Of a stretch of 9,580 nt of DNA, positions 1 through 7,194 are shown piece by piece. Origin of the DNA: Spirochaetales bacterium (GTDB taxonomy: Bacteria > Spirochaetota > Spirochaetia > ARS1246). Under the pieces are notes generated by a model, which saw nothing but the letters and a program-made list of their open reading frames with translations, did no database searches and was not told the DNA's origin. Location of the stretch: positions 1 to 9,580 of the forward strand of contig JAFGHN010000059.1 in NCBI GenBank assembly GCA_016930115.1. Reading direction: 5' to 3'. Positions within the stretch are counted from its first letter, which is position 1. Every line of letters begins with the position of its first letter. Both the position numbers and the translations under genes were made by a program.

Positions 1-1329
1 AACGGCGCCAAGGTCATCCTGGCCACCAAACTGCGCCACGGAGATGCCAACACCGTCATGGCCGAGGGCGGAATACAGGGAGCCACCCAGGAGATCGATT
101 CCCCGTACTATCACTATCTCGATGTCATAGGGGGCGGGCATTTCACCAATACGCCCGGGCTTGTCGCCGCGCTCACTCACGATGCGCCGATGGTGATCGA
201 GTGGCTGGAGAGTCTAGGGATGATGTTCGATAAGGAGCCTGACGGCCGGATGCGGGTACAACACGGCGGCGGCACCAGCCGCAAGCGGATGCACTCGGCG
301 GGTGATATGACCGGCTCGGAGATTATGCGGGTGTTGAGGGATGAGGCCCGCAACCGATCGGACGACATCACCGTTTTGGAGTTCTCATCGGCGGTCGAGA
401 TACTCAAAGACGGCAGAGGACGCGCCGCGGGCGCGTTGTTTTTCAACATGGAAACTGAGGAGTATTTCGTCGTCAAGGCAAAGGCTACCATCATCGCCAC
501 GGGAGGCTATGGACGCCTGCACATACAAGGTTTTGCTACTACCAATCACTACGGGGCCACCGCCGACGGTTTGGTGATAGGCTACCGCGCCGGGGTTCCT
601 CTCGCTTTCATGCATTCCACTCAATATCACCCAACCGGCGTGGCGTATCCCGAGCAGAACATCGGCCTGTTGATTACCGAGAAGGTCCGGGGCCTTGGGG
701 CGGGACTGGTCAACATCCACGGCGAATCCTTCGTTTTTGAACGCGAGCCGAGGGATGTCGAGTCCGCCTGTATCATCCGTGAATGCCTGGAACGCAGGAA
801 CGGCATCATCACTCCCACAGGAAGGGTGGGAGTGTGGCTCGATTCGCCCATGATAGACCAGTTGCAGGGGCCGGGGACGATCAAGCGGGAGCTGCCGGCA
901 AAGCTCATACAGTTCATGCGTTATGATATCGATATGACCAAACTCCCGCTGCTCGTGTACCCCACCTTGCACTATCAAAACGGCGGTTTGACCATCGGCG
1001 ATGACAGCGCCACAAACGTCGAAGGCCTGTTCGCCGCCGGTGAAGTATCCGGCGGAATCCACGGCGAAAACCGCCTCATGGGGAACTCGCTGCTCGATAT
1101 CAACGTCTTCGGCCGGCGGGCGGGAAGGAACGCGGCGGAGTATGTGAAAGGTTTTTCAGGCACTCTCGACGGGCTCAATATGGACCATGTGGCGGAATAC
1201 CACCGGGAGCTCGAAGATGCCGGCATCGAGACCGATCGCGTCGCGCCGTTGTTGTTGCCCAACTACACCCGCGAAGAGATTATGGAAAAACAGCTTACCA
1301 CCAGCTACCGCGGAGGCATGCGTTCTTAG
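1..1329 (+). CDS. Fumarate reductase/succinate dehydrogenase-type flavoprotein, 5'-truncated by window edge
   Basis: The reading frame is open from base 1, so the N-terminus (probably some 30 residues with the dinucleotide-binding glycine motif) lies outside the window. Numbered from the first codon, the family signatures are MAEGG at 20-24, QYHPTG with the substrate-binding His at 210, RD with the likely catalytic Arg at 251, HYQNGG with His324, and GENRLMGNSLLD with Arg358 next to the FAD site. These are the fumarate/succinate active-site residues of the FrdA/SdhA family. The position before TV that carries the flavin-linking His in membrane complexes is Asn17, so FAD is probably not covalently bound. 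The protein ends about 70 residues after the last FAD motif, so the C-terminal helical domain of SdhA/FrdA is absent. sucC follows 45 bases later, which supports a succinate/fumarate role. Direction of reaction and electron partner cannot be read from the window. Another FAD-dependent oxidoreductase of the same superfamily remains possible. Confidence 0.85.
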   Translation, partial: NGAKVILATKLRHGDANTVMAEGGIQGATQEIDSPYYHYLDVIGGGHFTNTPGLVAALTHDAPMVIEWLESLGMMFDKEPDGRMRVQHGGGTSRKRMHSAGDMTGSEIMRVLRDEARNRSDDITVLEFSSAVEILKDGRGRAAGALFFNMETEEYFVVKAKATIIATGGYGRLHIQGFATTNHYGATADGLVIGYRAGVPLAFMHSTQYHPTGVAYPEQNIGLLITEKVRGLGAGLVNIHGESFVFEREPRDVESACIIRECLERRNGIITPTGRVGVWLDSPMIDQLQGPGTIKRELPAKLIQFMRYDIDMTKLPLLVYPTLHYQNGGLTIGDDSATNVEGLFAAGEVSGGIHGENRLMGNSLLDINVFGRRAGRNAAEYVKGFSGTLDGLNMDHVAEYHRELEDAGIETDRVAPLLLPNYTREEIMEKQLTTSYRGGMRS

Positions 1330-1374
1330 GACGCGGGCCGCCGTTATAACACGCTGACGGGGCGAGGAGGCAGG

Positions 1375-2562
1375 ATGAAAATTCATGAGTACCAGGCAAA
1401 GGCGCTCCTGCGTGAATACGGGGTGGATGTGCCAAGAGGTTATGCGGTCTTCAGCGCAGACGAGGCAAAAAAAGCCGCTGGCGAACTAGGCGGCGGGACG
1501 GTGGTCGTAAAAGCGCAGATTCACGCCGGCGGCCGCGGGAAAGGCGGCGGCGTCAAATTGGCAAAAAACCCTGACGAGGCATATCAAATCGCTCGCGGGA
1601 TGATCGGTATGCGGCTGGTGACCCATCAGACCGGACCGGGGGGCAGAGAAGTGCGAAGGCTCCTGGTAGAGGAGGGGATGGAAATTCTCAAGGAGTATTA
1701 CGTCGGCATCGTCATCGACCGGGCGGCCGATTGCCCGGTATTGATGGCAAGCAGCGAAGGCGGGACGGAAATCGAAAAGGTCGCCGCCGAAACGCCTGAG
1801 AAGATCATGAAGGAATACATCCATCCCGCTCTGGGGTTGCGTCCGTTCCAGGCGGCGAAGACAGCGTACAAGCTTGGGCTTGATGGCAAGCTGGTGCGGC
1901 CGGCGTCCCGGTTATTGTTGAATCTCTACGCCGCCTTTGAGGCCAACGATTGCTCACTTGTCGAAATAAATCCGCTCGTGTCCACGGCGGACGGCCGCAT
2001 TCTCGCGCTTGACGCAAAAATCAATGTTGATGACAACGCACTATCCAGACATCAGGAGTCGTGGCAAGGGCTGCGAGATCTCCATGAGGAGGAACCGCTG
2101 GAGATTGAAGCTTCAAAACATAATCTCAATTATATAAAACTGGACGGGAACGTAGGTTGCATGGTGAACGGCGCCGGGCTCGCTATGGCCACCATGGACA
2201 TCATCAAGCTTTCAGGCGGACAACCGGCCAATTTTCTCGATGTCGGCGGCGGCGCAAACGCCGAAGGGGTTGCCAACGCCTTCCGTATCATTCTTTCGGA
2301 TCCCAACGTAAGAGCGGTGCTGATCAATATTTTTGGAGGGATTGTCCGCTGCGACCGGATTGCCAACGGCATCATAGAGGCGACCAAGCTCGTGGATGTG
2401 CGGGTACCGCTGGTGGTCCGCCTTGAAGGCACTAATGCTTTGGAAGCTTCAAAGATACTCGAGAAATCAGGTATCGACATGATCATCGGTCACGGATTGG
2501 CTGATGCCGCGCAAAAGGCGGTCGCGGCCGCGGGGAGGAACGATGTCAATTCTCGTCGATAA
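1375..2562 (+). CDS. sucC: Succinyl-CoA synthetase (ADP-forming) subunit beta
   Basis: This is the beta subunit of succinate-CoA ligase, which interconverts succinyl-CoA and succinate with formation or use of a nucleoside triphosphate in the cytoplasm. The 395-residue product is close to the 388 of E. coli SucC and aligns almost without gaps. It starts with MKIHEYQAKALL, carries the ATP-grasp nucleotide loop AGGRGKGGGVK at 51-61, has the Mg-binding Asn199 (VEINPL) and Asp213 (ALDAKI), and keeps the C-terminal ligase domain motifs CMVNGAGLAM (262-271), FLDVGGGAN (287-295) and NIFGGIVRCD (318-327). The ATG is preceded by GAGGAGG about five bases upstream. The last residues (RNDVNSRR) are encoded within or next to the overlap with sucD and are probably not functionally important. 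ATP versus GTP preference cannot be decided by eye. Confidence 0.97.
   Translation: MKIHEYQAKALLREYGVDVPRGYAVFSADEAKKAAGELGGGTVVVKAQIHAGGRGKGGGVKLAKNPDEAYQIARGMIGMRLVTHQTGPGGREVRRLLVEEGMEILKEYYVGIVIDRAADCPVLMASSEGGTEIEKVAAETPEKIMKEYIHPALGLRPFQAAKTAYKLGLDGKLVRPASRLLLNLYAAFEANDCSLVEINPLVSTADGRILALDAKINVDDNALSRHQESWQGLRDLHEEEPLEIEASKHNLNYIKLDGNVGCMVNGAGLAMATMDIIKLSGGQPANFLDVGGGANAEGVANAFRIILSDPNVRAVLINIFGGIVRCDRIANGIIEATKLVDVRVPLVVRLEGTNALEASKILEKSGIDMIIGHGLADAAQKAVAAAGRNDVNSRR
2533..2538 (+). promoter_or_regulatory. Ribosome-binding site of sucD inside sucC
   Basis: GGGAGG within the final codons of sucC, four bases before ATG 2543. It decides the sucD start against the in-frame ATG at 2504. 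Confidence 0.8.
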
Positions 2563-3415
2563 GAACTCGAAGGTCCTGGTTCAAGGAATAACCGGCAGGG
2601 AGGGGATGTTCCACACGCAACAGTGCGTTGCGTACGGAACGAAGGTGGTGGCCGGTGTCACCCCCGGGAAGGGCGGGCAGGACATGGACGGAATCCCGAT
2701 ATTCAACACCGTCGAGGATGCGGTGCAAAAAACAGGAGCGGATGTGTCCCTTGTTTTCGTGCCGCCGGCTTTTGCGGCCGACGCAGTCATGGAAGCGGCG
2801 GATGCGGGGGTCGCGCTCGTCGTCTGTATAACCGAGGGGATTCCGACCATTGATATGGTGAAGGCAAAAAAGTATCTTGCAGATAAGAAGACAAGGTTGA
2901 TCGGCCCCAACTGTCCGGGAATCATCACTCCCGGCGAGTGCAAAGTGGGGATCATGCCCGGTTTCATACACTTGAAGGGCAACATCGGATTGATTTCCCG
3001 GAGCGGTACGTTGACCTATGAAGCGGTGAAACAGCTGACCGAGTTGGGACTGGGGCAATCGACCTGTGTCGGCATCGGCGGAGATCCGGTTATCGGCAGC
3101 AAATTTGTCGATTTGCTGGCTCTTTTCGAGAATGATCCTGGAACGTCCGCGGTGGTGATGATAGGCGAAATCGGCGGGACCGCGGAAGAAGAAGCTGCGG
3201 ACTATGCCGGAAGATATATGAGCAAACCGGTAATCGGCTTCATAGCAGGACAGACGGCGCCGCCGGGACGCCGGATGGGTCACGCCGGCGCGATCATCTC
3301 CGGCGGAAAGGGGACCGCCGCCGAAAAAATGAGCGCGTTGACCGCCGCCGGTATTGAAGTGGTGAAGAGTCCTGCGGATATCGGCAGGGTTGTCCAGAAG
3401 GTGTTAACATCTTAA
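2543..3415 (+). CDS. sucD: Succinyl-CoA synthetase (ADP-forming) subunit alpha
   Basis: This is the alpha subunit of succinate-CoA ligase, which binds CoA and carries the phosphohistidine intermediate. The 290-residue protein matches E. coli SucD (289) nearly end to end. It has MSILVDKN at the start, the CoA-binding region QGITGREG and VAGVTPGKGG, IGPNCPGIITPGECK in the middle, SRSGTLTYEA, CVGIGGDP and the phosphohistidine loop MGHAGAIISGGKGTA with His247. The start at 2543 was chosen over an in-frame ATG at 2504 because the family N-terminus begins there and GGGAGG lies just upstream (2533-2538). The gene overlaps the end of sucC by 20 bases, so the two subunits of the complex are probably translationally coupled. 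All key residues are intact. Confidence 0.97.
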   Translation: MSILVDKNSKVLVQGITGREGMFHTQQCVAYGTKVVAGVTPGKGGQDMDGIPIFNTVEDAVQKTGADVSLVFVPPAFAADAVMEAADAGVALVVCITEGIPTIDMVKAKKYLADKKTRLIGPNCPGIITPGECKVGIMPGFIHLKGNIGLISRSGTLTYEAVKQLTELGLGQSTCVGIGGDPVIGSKFVDLLALFENDPGTSAVVMIGEIGGTAEEEAADYAGRYMSKPVIGFIAGQTAPPGRRMGHAGAIISGGKGTAAEKMSALTAAGIEVVKSPADIGRVVQKVLTS

Positions 3416-3446
3416 ATTGTATCTATGATCGAATACGGAGGTTGGT

Positions 3447-4718
3447 ATGAATAATGTAAAGAAAGCGAAGAAACTCTTGTACGAGTTCAAGGGCGACTCG
3501 TATGTGTACGGGGCGAATGTGCTTGGCAAAGTCGGCGAGATCGCTTCATCCAAGGGAAAGAAGGCTGCTCTCATTGCTGATGCGTTTCCGGGAAGCGACG
3601 GCTTTCTTGCCACAATCCGGGATTCGCTTAAGAAGGCCGGAGTCGAAATAGTCGCCGAAATAAAAGGCGCCGGACCCAACTGCCCAAGGGAAGACCTGTT
3701 CCGCATAACCGATTCCGTCAAGGAGAGCAATCCCGATCTGATCGTGAGTTTCGGCGGGGGAAGCACGATAGACGCGGGCAAAGCGTCGGAGGTCTTGAGG
3801 ACCCTCGGCGGGGACATAGAAGAGTATTTCGGCACGGGGCTTGTGACCGCGGCGGTGAAGAAAAGCGGGAAACGCTTGAGCCCGCACGTGGCAATTCAGA
3901 CGGCTGCAAGCTCCGGCGCGCAGCTTACGAAGTATGCGAACATCACCGATGTGCAGACGGGACAGAAAAAGCTCATCGTCGATGATGCAATAGTCCCAAG
4001 CAATCCGGTTTTCGATCACAGTGTTACCTACGGCGCGCCGCCGGCGCTCACCGCTGACGGAGCGCTCGACGGGATAGCCCATTGTCTGGAGGTGCTCTAC
4101 TCCGCGGCCGGCCAGCCGGCTTATGAAAGGACCAAGGAAATAGCCGGTTGTGGAATCGGTCTGGTGGTCGAATACCTCCCCAAGGTGATGGCTGATCCGG
4201 GCAATAAGGCCGCAAGGGAAGCCCTCTGTCTGGCAACGGATCTCGGCGGTTATTCGATCATGGTCGGCGGCACAAACGGCGGCCACCTGACCAGCTTTTC
4301 CCTTGTGGATATCTTGAGTCACGGCCGTGCCTGCGCCATGATGAATCCCTACTACACGGTGTTTTTCGCCCCTGCGGTTGAAGACGCCCTGCAAATGGTC
4401 GGGAAAATATACAAGAAGGCCGGTTTGACTTCCGCGAACATCAACAAGCTCAAGGGAAGAGAACTGGGCATCGCGATTGCCGAGGCGATGTTTGCCCTCG
4501 CCCGAAAGATCGGTTTCCCCACCCGCCTCCAGGAAGTCCCGGGATTCACCGATGGCCACATCACCAAGGCGTTGGCCGCGGCAAAGAATCCGCAGCTCGA
4601 GATGAAGCTGAAAAATATGCCGGTACCCCTCACGGCGGACATGATTGACGAATACATGGGTCCGATTCTTGAAGCCGCCAGGGACGGGGATCTTTCCCGG
4701 ATAAAGAACGTAGGCTGA
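3447..4718 (+). CDS. Iron-containing alcohol dehydrogenase
   Basis: This is a cytoplasmic group III NAD(P)-dependent alcohol dehydrogenase of the Fe-ADH family, expected to interconvert an alcohol and its aldehyde or ketone. The 423-residue product has the nucleotide-binding motif FGGGSTIDAGKA at 102-113. It has metal ligands in ALDGIAHCLE (Asp208 and His212, the standard D-x3-H spacing), and two further His, 280 in GGHLTSF and 292 in LSHGRACAMMNP. The spacing between the last two is 12, against 14 in FucO, so the loop differs from the best-known members and the assignment of His280 as a ligand is an inference. The strong GGAGG at 3437-3441 fixes the ATG, 31 bases after sucD. Substrate is unknown: it need not be ethanol, and the neighbouring genes do not define it. 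The gene may be cotranscribed with sucCD, as no terminator is visible between them. Confidence 0.92.
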   Translation: MNNVKKAKKLLYEFKGDSYVYGANVLGKVGEIASSKGKKAALIADAFPGSDGFLATIRDSLKKAGVEIVAEIKGAGPNCPREDLFRITDSVKESNPDLIVSFGGGSTIDAGKASEVLRTLGGDIEEYFGTGLVTAAVKKSGKRLSPHVAIQTAASSGAQLTKYANITDVQTGQKKLIVDDAIVPSNPVFDHSVTYGAPPALTADGALDGIAHCLEVLYSAAGQPAYERTKEIAGCGIGLVVEYLPKVMADPGNKAAREALCLATDLGGYSIMVGGTNGGHLTSFSLVDILSHGRACAMMNPYYTVFFAPAVEDALQMVGKIYKKAGLTSANINKLKGRELGIAIAEAMFALARKIGFPTRLQEVPGFTDGHITKALAAAKNPQLEMKLKNMPVPLTADMIDEYMGPILEAARDGDLSRIKNVG

Positions 4719-4761
4719 CAGGCTGCTGAAGGATTGCGGCCGGGACACCCACTATTAACTC

Positions 4762-4767
4762 AAGGAG
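4762..4767 (+). promoter_or_regulatory. Ribosome-binding site of moeA
   Basis: AAGGAG five bases before ATG 4773, in the 54-base gap after the alcohol dehydrogenase gene. It supports the shorter MoeA start over TTG 4734. The rest of the gap shows no convincing terminator hairpin. Confidence 0.75.
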
Positions 4768-4772
4768 CTTCC

Positions 4773-5939
4773 ATGTTGGATCCGGATAAAGCGCTGGAAC
4801 AGCTGTACAGTTTCCGGCGTGTCCCAGAGACCGAAACATGTTCCGTCAAGGCGGCGCTCAATCGCGTACTGGCAGAAGAGATACGCTCACCCTTCGAGAT
4901 ACCGCCGTTTGACAAGGCCGCGATGGACGGATACGCGGTATCGCTTTCCGACGAGCAGCCAAGCTACAGAATTCTCGAGACCATCGCCGCCGGTGAAACA
5001 CCCCGCCTGAAAGTCGGGCCCGGAGAATGCAGCAAAATCATGACGGGAGCCATGATGCCGGCGGGCACGGACAAAGTCGTTCGCGTAGAGTACACCGAGG
5101 AGCGCGACGGTGTCATGCACGTGACAGAACCTGAACCCTACAGCAACGTGATAGCCCGCGGGGAGAACCTGAAAAAGGGGGAAACCGTGCTGACTCCCAG
5201 GGTGCTCCGTCCCCAGGATATCGGCGTGCTCTGCTCATTGGGATACGCCGATGTCGAGGTGTCAAAAACCCTTCTTATCGGAGTCATCGCTACGGGAAGT
5301 GAGCTCAAAGACCCGGGGGAGAAGCTCGAAGCCGGGCAAATCTACAACTCAAACGGGTTGCAGCTCTGCGCACAGATCGAGGCGATGGGCTGCAGGTCCG
5401 AATATTTCGGGATCGTTCCCGATAGCCCGGACCGTCTGGGGGATGCCGTGGAACGCGGTTTGGCTGCCTGTGACGTATTGCTGCTTTCGGGCGGAGTATC
5501 GATGGGGAGTTTCGATTTCGTTCCGTCGATGCTTGCGGAGAAAGGCGTGAACATCCACTTCCACAAGCTGGCGATCAAACCGGGCAAACCGACTCTCTTC
5601 GGTGAAAAGCAGGACCGCTACGTATTCGGGCTGCCGGGTAACCCGGTCTCCACATTTATTATATTTGAGGTGATGGTGAAACCGCTGCTTTACGGTCTGA
5701 TGGGGCTGAAATGGGCCCCGCCGGAAGTAATCGGCCGGCTGACCGTGGATTTCAGACGAAGGGATACCGAGCGGACTGAGTACGTACCGGTGGTCCTCAC
5801 GGGTGACAATATCCGTCTTATTTCTTACCACGGCTCTTCCCACCTGAACGCTTTGAGCGAGGCGAACGGTTTGATCCGGGTCGACCGGGGCGTTGCGGAA
5901 GTGAAAAAGGGGACACGTTTCAATGTTAGACTTGTATAA
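4773..5939 (+). CDS. moeA: Molybdopterin molybdenumtransferase MoeA
   Basis: MoeA inserts molybdate (in some organisms tungstate) into adenylylated molybdopterin, the product of MogA. The 388-residue protein shows the family architecture: an N-terminal MoeA domain with PPFDKAAMDGYAV (44-56, Asp52) and TGAMMPAGTDKVV (91-103), a central molybdopterin-binding domain with ATGSEL (173-178), LSGGVSMGSFDF (238-249, Asp248), AIKPGKP (267-273) and GLPGNPVSTF (286-295), and a C-terminal MoeA domain ending in KKGTRFNVRLV. The residues known to matter in E. coli MoeA (Asp59, Thr100, Glu188, Asp228 and the KPGKP lysines) have evident counterparts. The start at 4773 has AAGGAG five bases upstream and matches the family N-terminus better than an in-frame TTG at 4734. 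It overlaps moaA by 17 bases and heads the cofactor cluster. Confidence 0.95.
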   Translation: MLDPDKALEQLYSFRRVPETETCSVKAALNRVLAEEIRSPFEIPPFDKAAMDGYAVSLSDEQPSYRILETIAAGETPRLKVGPGECSKIMTGAMMPAGTDKVVRVEYTEERDGVMHVTEPEPYSNVIARGENLKKGETVLTPRVLRPQDIGVLCSLGYADVEVSKTLLIGVIATGSELKDPGEKLEAGQIYNSNGLQLCAQIEAMGCRSEYFGIVPDSPDRLGDAVERGLAACDVLLLSGGVSMGSFDFVPSMLAEKGVNIHFHKLAIKPGKPTLFGEKQDRYVFGLPGNPVSTFIIFEVMVKPLLYGLMGLKWAPPEVIGRLTVDFRRRDTERTEYVPVVLTGDNIRLISYHGSSHLNALSEANGLIRVDRGVAEVKKGTRFNVRLV

Positions 5940-6720
5940 TCGCGAGATTACCTACCTTCGTATTTCGGTTACCGATAAATGTAATTTGCGCTGCATCTAT
6001 TGTATGCCCGAAGAAGGCATTGATCTGCGCCACCACGCGGATTTCTTGAGCTTTGAACAGATCACTCAGGTGGTGAAAGTGGGCGCGCGCCTCGGGCTGA
6101 CAAAGATACGGTTGACCGGCGGCGAGCCTCTTGTGAAAAAAGGCATCACCGATCTTGTCCGGATGATCGCGGGAGTCGACGGCGTAAGACATATCGCCAT
6201 GACAACCAACGGCGTCTTGCTTCAGGCGATGGCGGCGGAGCTCAAGGCGGCGGGACTCGCCAGCGTCAACATCTCCCTTGATACTCTCGATCCGGAACGC
6301 TACAGGGAGATCACCCGGGTGGGTTCGATCGAAAAAGTGCTCGAAGGTATCGAAACAGCCAGGACGCAGGGTTTTTCGATCAAACTCAACATGGTGGTAC
6401 TTGATGATACAGTGATCGATGAGATCGAAAGTATGCGGCGTTTCTGCCTGGAGAAAAAGATCAGGCTGCAGCTGATCAACCATTTCTCCCTCAATGAGGA
6501 AAAATACAACAATTACACCTTTGACAGACCGCCAAAGTGCGAGAACTGCAACCGGATCCGTTTGCTCGCCGACGGGCAGTTGAAGCCTTGCCTTCATTCC
6601 GATCTGGAGATCCCGCTTGATTTGGACGACATCGAGGGCAGCCTCAGGCGGACCATATTGAGCAAGCCGGAACGCGGATCGGTGTGCGAAAACCGGCTCA
6701 TGTACGAGATCGGAGGATAG
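5923..6720 (+). CDS. moaA: GTP 3',8-cyclase MoaA, short form
   Basis: This is the radical SAM enzyme that, with MoaC, converts GTP to cyclic pyranopterin monophosphate. It carries the SAM cluster motif RISVTDKCNLRCIYC with Cys20, Cys24 and Cys27, the SAM-binding LTGGEPLV, and NISLDTLD. The second cluster motif is C-x2-C-x13-C at Cys206, Cys209 and Cys223, including the NRIRL arginines that contact GTP. The chain ends in IGG, the Gly-Gly tail conserved in MoaA. Usual MoaA proteins have about 320-340 residues and this one has 265. The missing part lies between the end of the barrel core (LQLIN, about 185-189) and the second cluster, where the usual EYMP...ISP stretch is replaced by a short NHFSLNEEKYNNYTFDRPP segment. 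No frameshift is seen, so this looks like a compact variant. The start follows AAGGGG by ten bases inside moeA. Confidence 0.9.
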   Translation: MLDLYNREITYLRISVTDKCNLRCIYCMPEEGIDLRHHADFLSFEQITQVVKVGARLGLTKIRLTGGEPLVKKGITDLVRMIAGVDGVRHIAMTTNGVLLQAMAAELKAAGLASVNISLDTLDPERYREITRVGSIEKVLEGIETARTQGFSIKLNMVVLDDTVIDEIESMRRFCLEKKIRLQLINHFSLNEEKYNNYTFDRPPKCENCNRIRLLADGQLKPCLHSDLEIPLDLDDIEGSLRRTILSKPERGSVCENRLMYEIGG

Positions 6721-6722
6721 AA

Positions 6723-7190
6723 ATGGATCAGCACGGAGAGCCCGCCTTCACCCATCTTGACGGCGAAGGCCGGGCCCGGATGGTAGATATTTCCGGCAAA
6801 AAACTGGTCAAACGGAGCGCCGCGGCGGCGGGAAAAATCCAGTTGCTGCCTGAGACGCTGGAGGCGATAAAACGGAACCTTGTCGAGAAGGGCGATGTCT
6901 TGTCGGTGGCCCGCATAGCCGGGATTGCGGCCGCAAAAAGGACATCCGATCTTATACCACTGTGCCACAATATCGCCATAGATCAGGTGCGCGTGGATTT
7001 TTCCATCCTCGCGGACGGCATCGAAATTACCAGCCATGCGTTGTGTACCGACAAAACCGGCATAGAGATGGAAGCTCTCACCGCTGTATCGGTGGCGGCT
7101 TTGACGATCTACGACATGTGCAAGGCCATCGATAAGAACATGTGTATCAGCGCGATCCGTCTGACCGAAAAAACGAAACAAGAGGTATGA
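6723..7190 (+). CDS. moaC: Cyclic pyranopterin monophosphate synthase MoaC
   Basis: MoaC converts the MoaA product, 3',8-cyclo-dihydro-GTP, to cyclic pyranopterin monophosphate. The 155-residue protein has FTHLDGEGRARMVDISGK near the N-terminus, KGDVLSVARIAGI with Lys56, RTSDLIPLCHN with His82, TDKTGIEMEALTA with Glu115 and Glu117, and IYDMCKAIDKNM with Asp131 and Lys134. These match the E. coli active-site residues Lys51, His77, Asp128 and Lys131. Two details differ from most members: LCHN replaces LCHP, and the chain ends EKTKQEV without the usual SGGKSG tail. The ATG at 6723 is two bases after the moaA stop, and its ribosome-binding site GGAGG (6712-6716) lies inside the end of moaA, so the two consecutive enzymes of the pathway are likely cotranslated. 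An in-frame earlier start at 6684 adds residues unlike the family. Confidence 0.95.
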   Translation: MDQHGEPAFTHLDGEGRARMVDISGKKLVKRSAAAAGKIQLLPETLEAIKRNLVEKGDVLSVARIAGIAAAKRTSDLIPLCHNIAIDQVRVDFSILADGIEITSHALCTDKTGIEMEALTAVSVAALTIYDMCKAIDKNMCISAIRLTEKTKQEV

Positions 7191-7194
7191 CGAG

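Noticed and set aside
385..1062. Minus-strand open frame of 225 codons opposite the flavoprotein gene
   Set aside because: No recognisable motifs; a shadow of a conserved gene.
1330..1374. Possible frameshift that would restore a C-terminal domain to the flavoprotein
   Set aside because: Only 45 bases separate its stop from the sucC start, too few to encode the missing domain, so the short form appears genuine.
2546..3283. Minus-strand open frame of 245 codons opposite sucD
   Set aside because: No family features and complete overlap with a near-perfect SucD.
3404..3429. Promoter-like TTAACA and TATGAT before the alcohol dehydrogenase gene
   Set aside because: The spacing is only 14 bases and the first element lies in the end of sucD; no acceptable alternative pair was found.
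3546..4748. Long open frame (400 codons) on the minus strand opposite the alcohol dehydrogenase gene
   Set aside because: It is antisense to a clearly recognised gene, shows no protein family features, and is explained by the GC-rich codon pattern of the + strand gene.
5926..6597. Minus-strand open frame of 223 codons opposite moaA
   Set aside because: No family features; the + strand carries both MoaA cysteine motifs.
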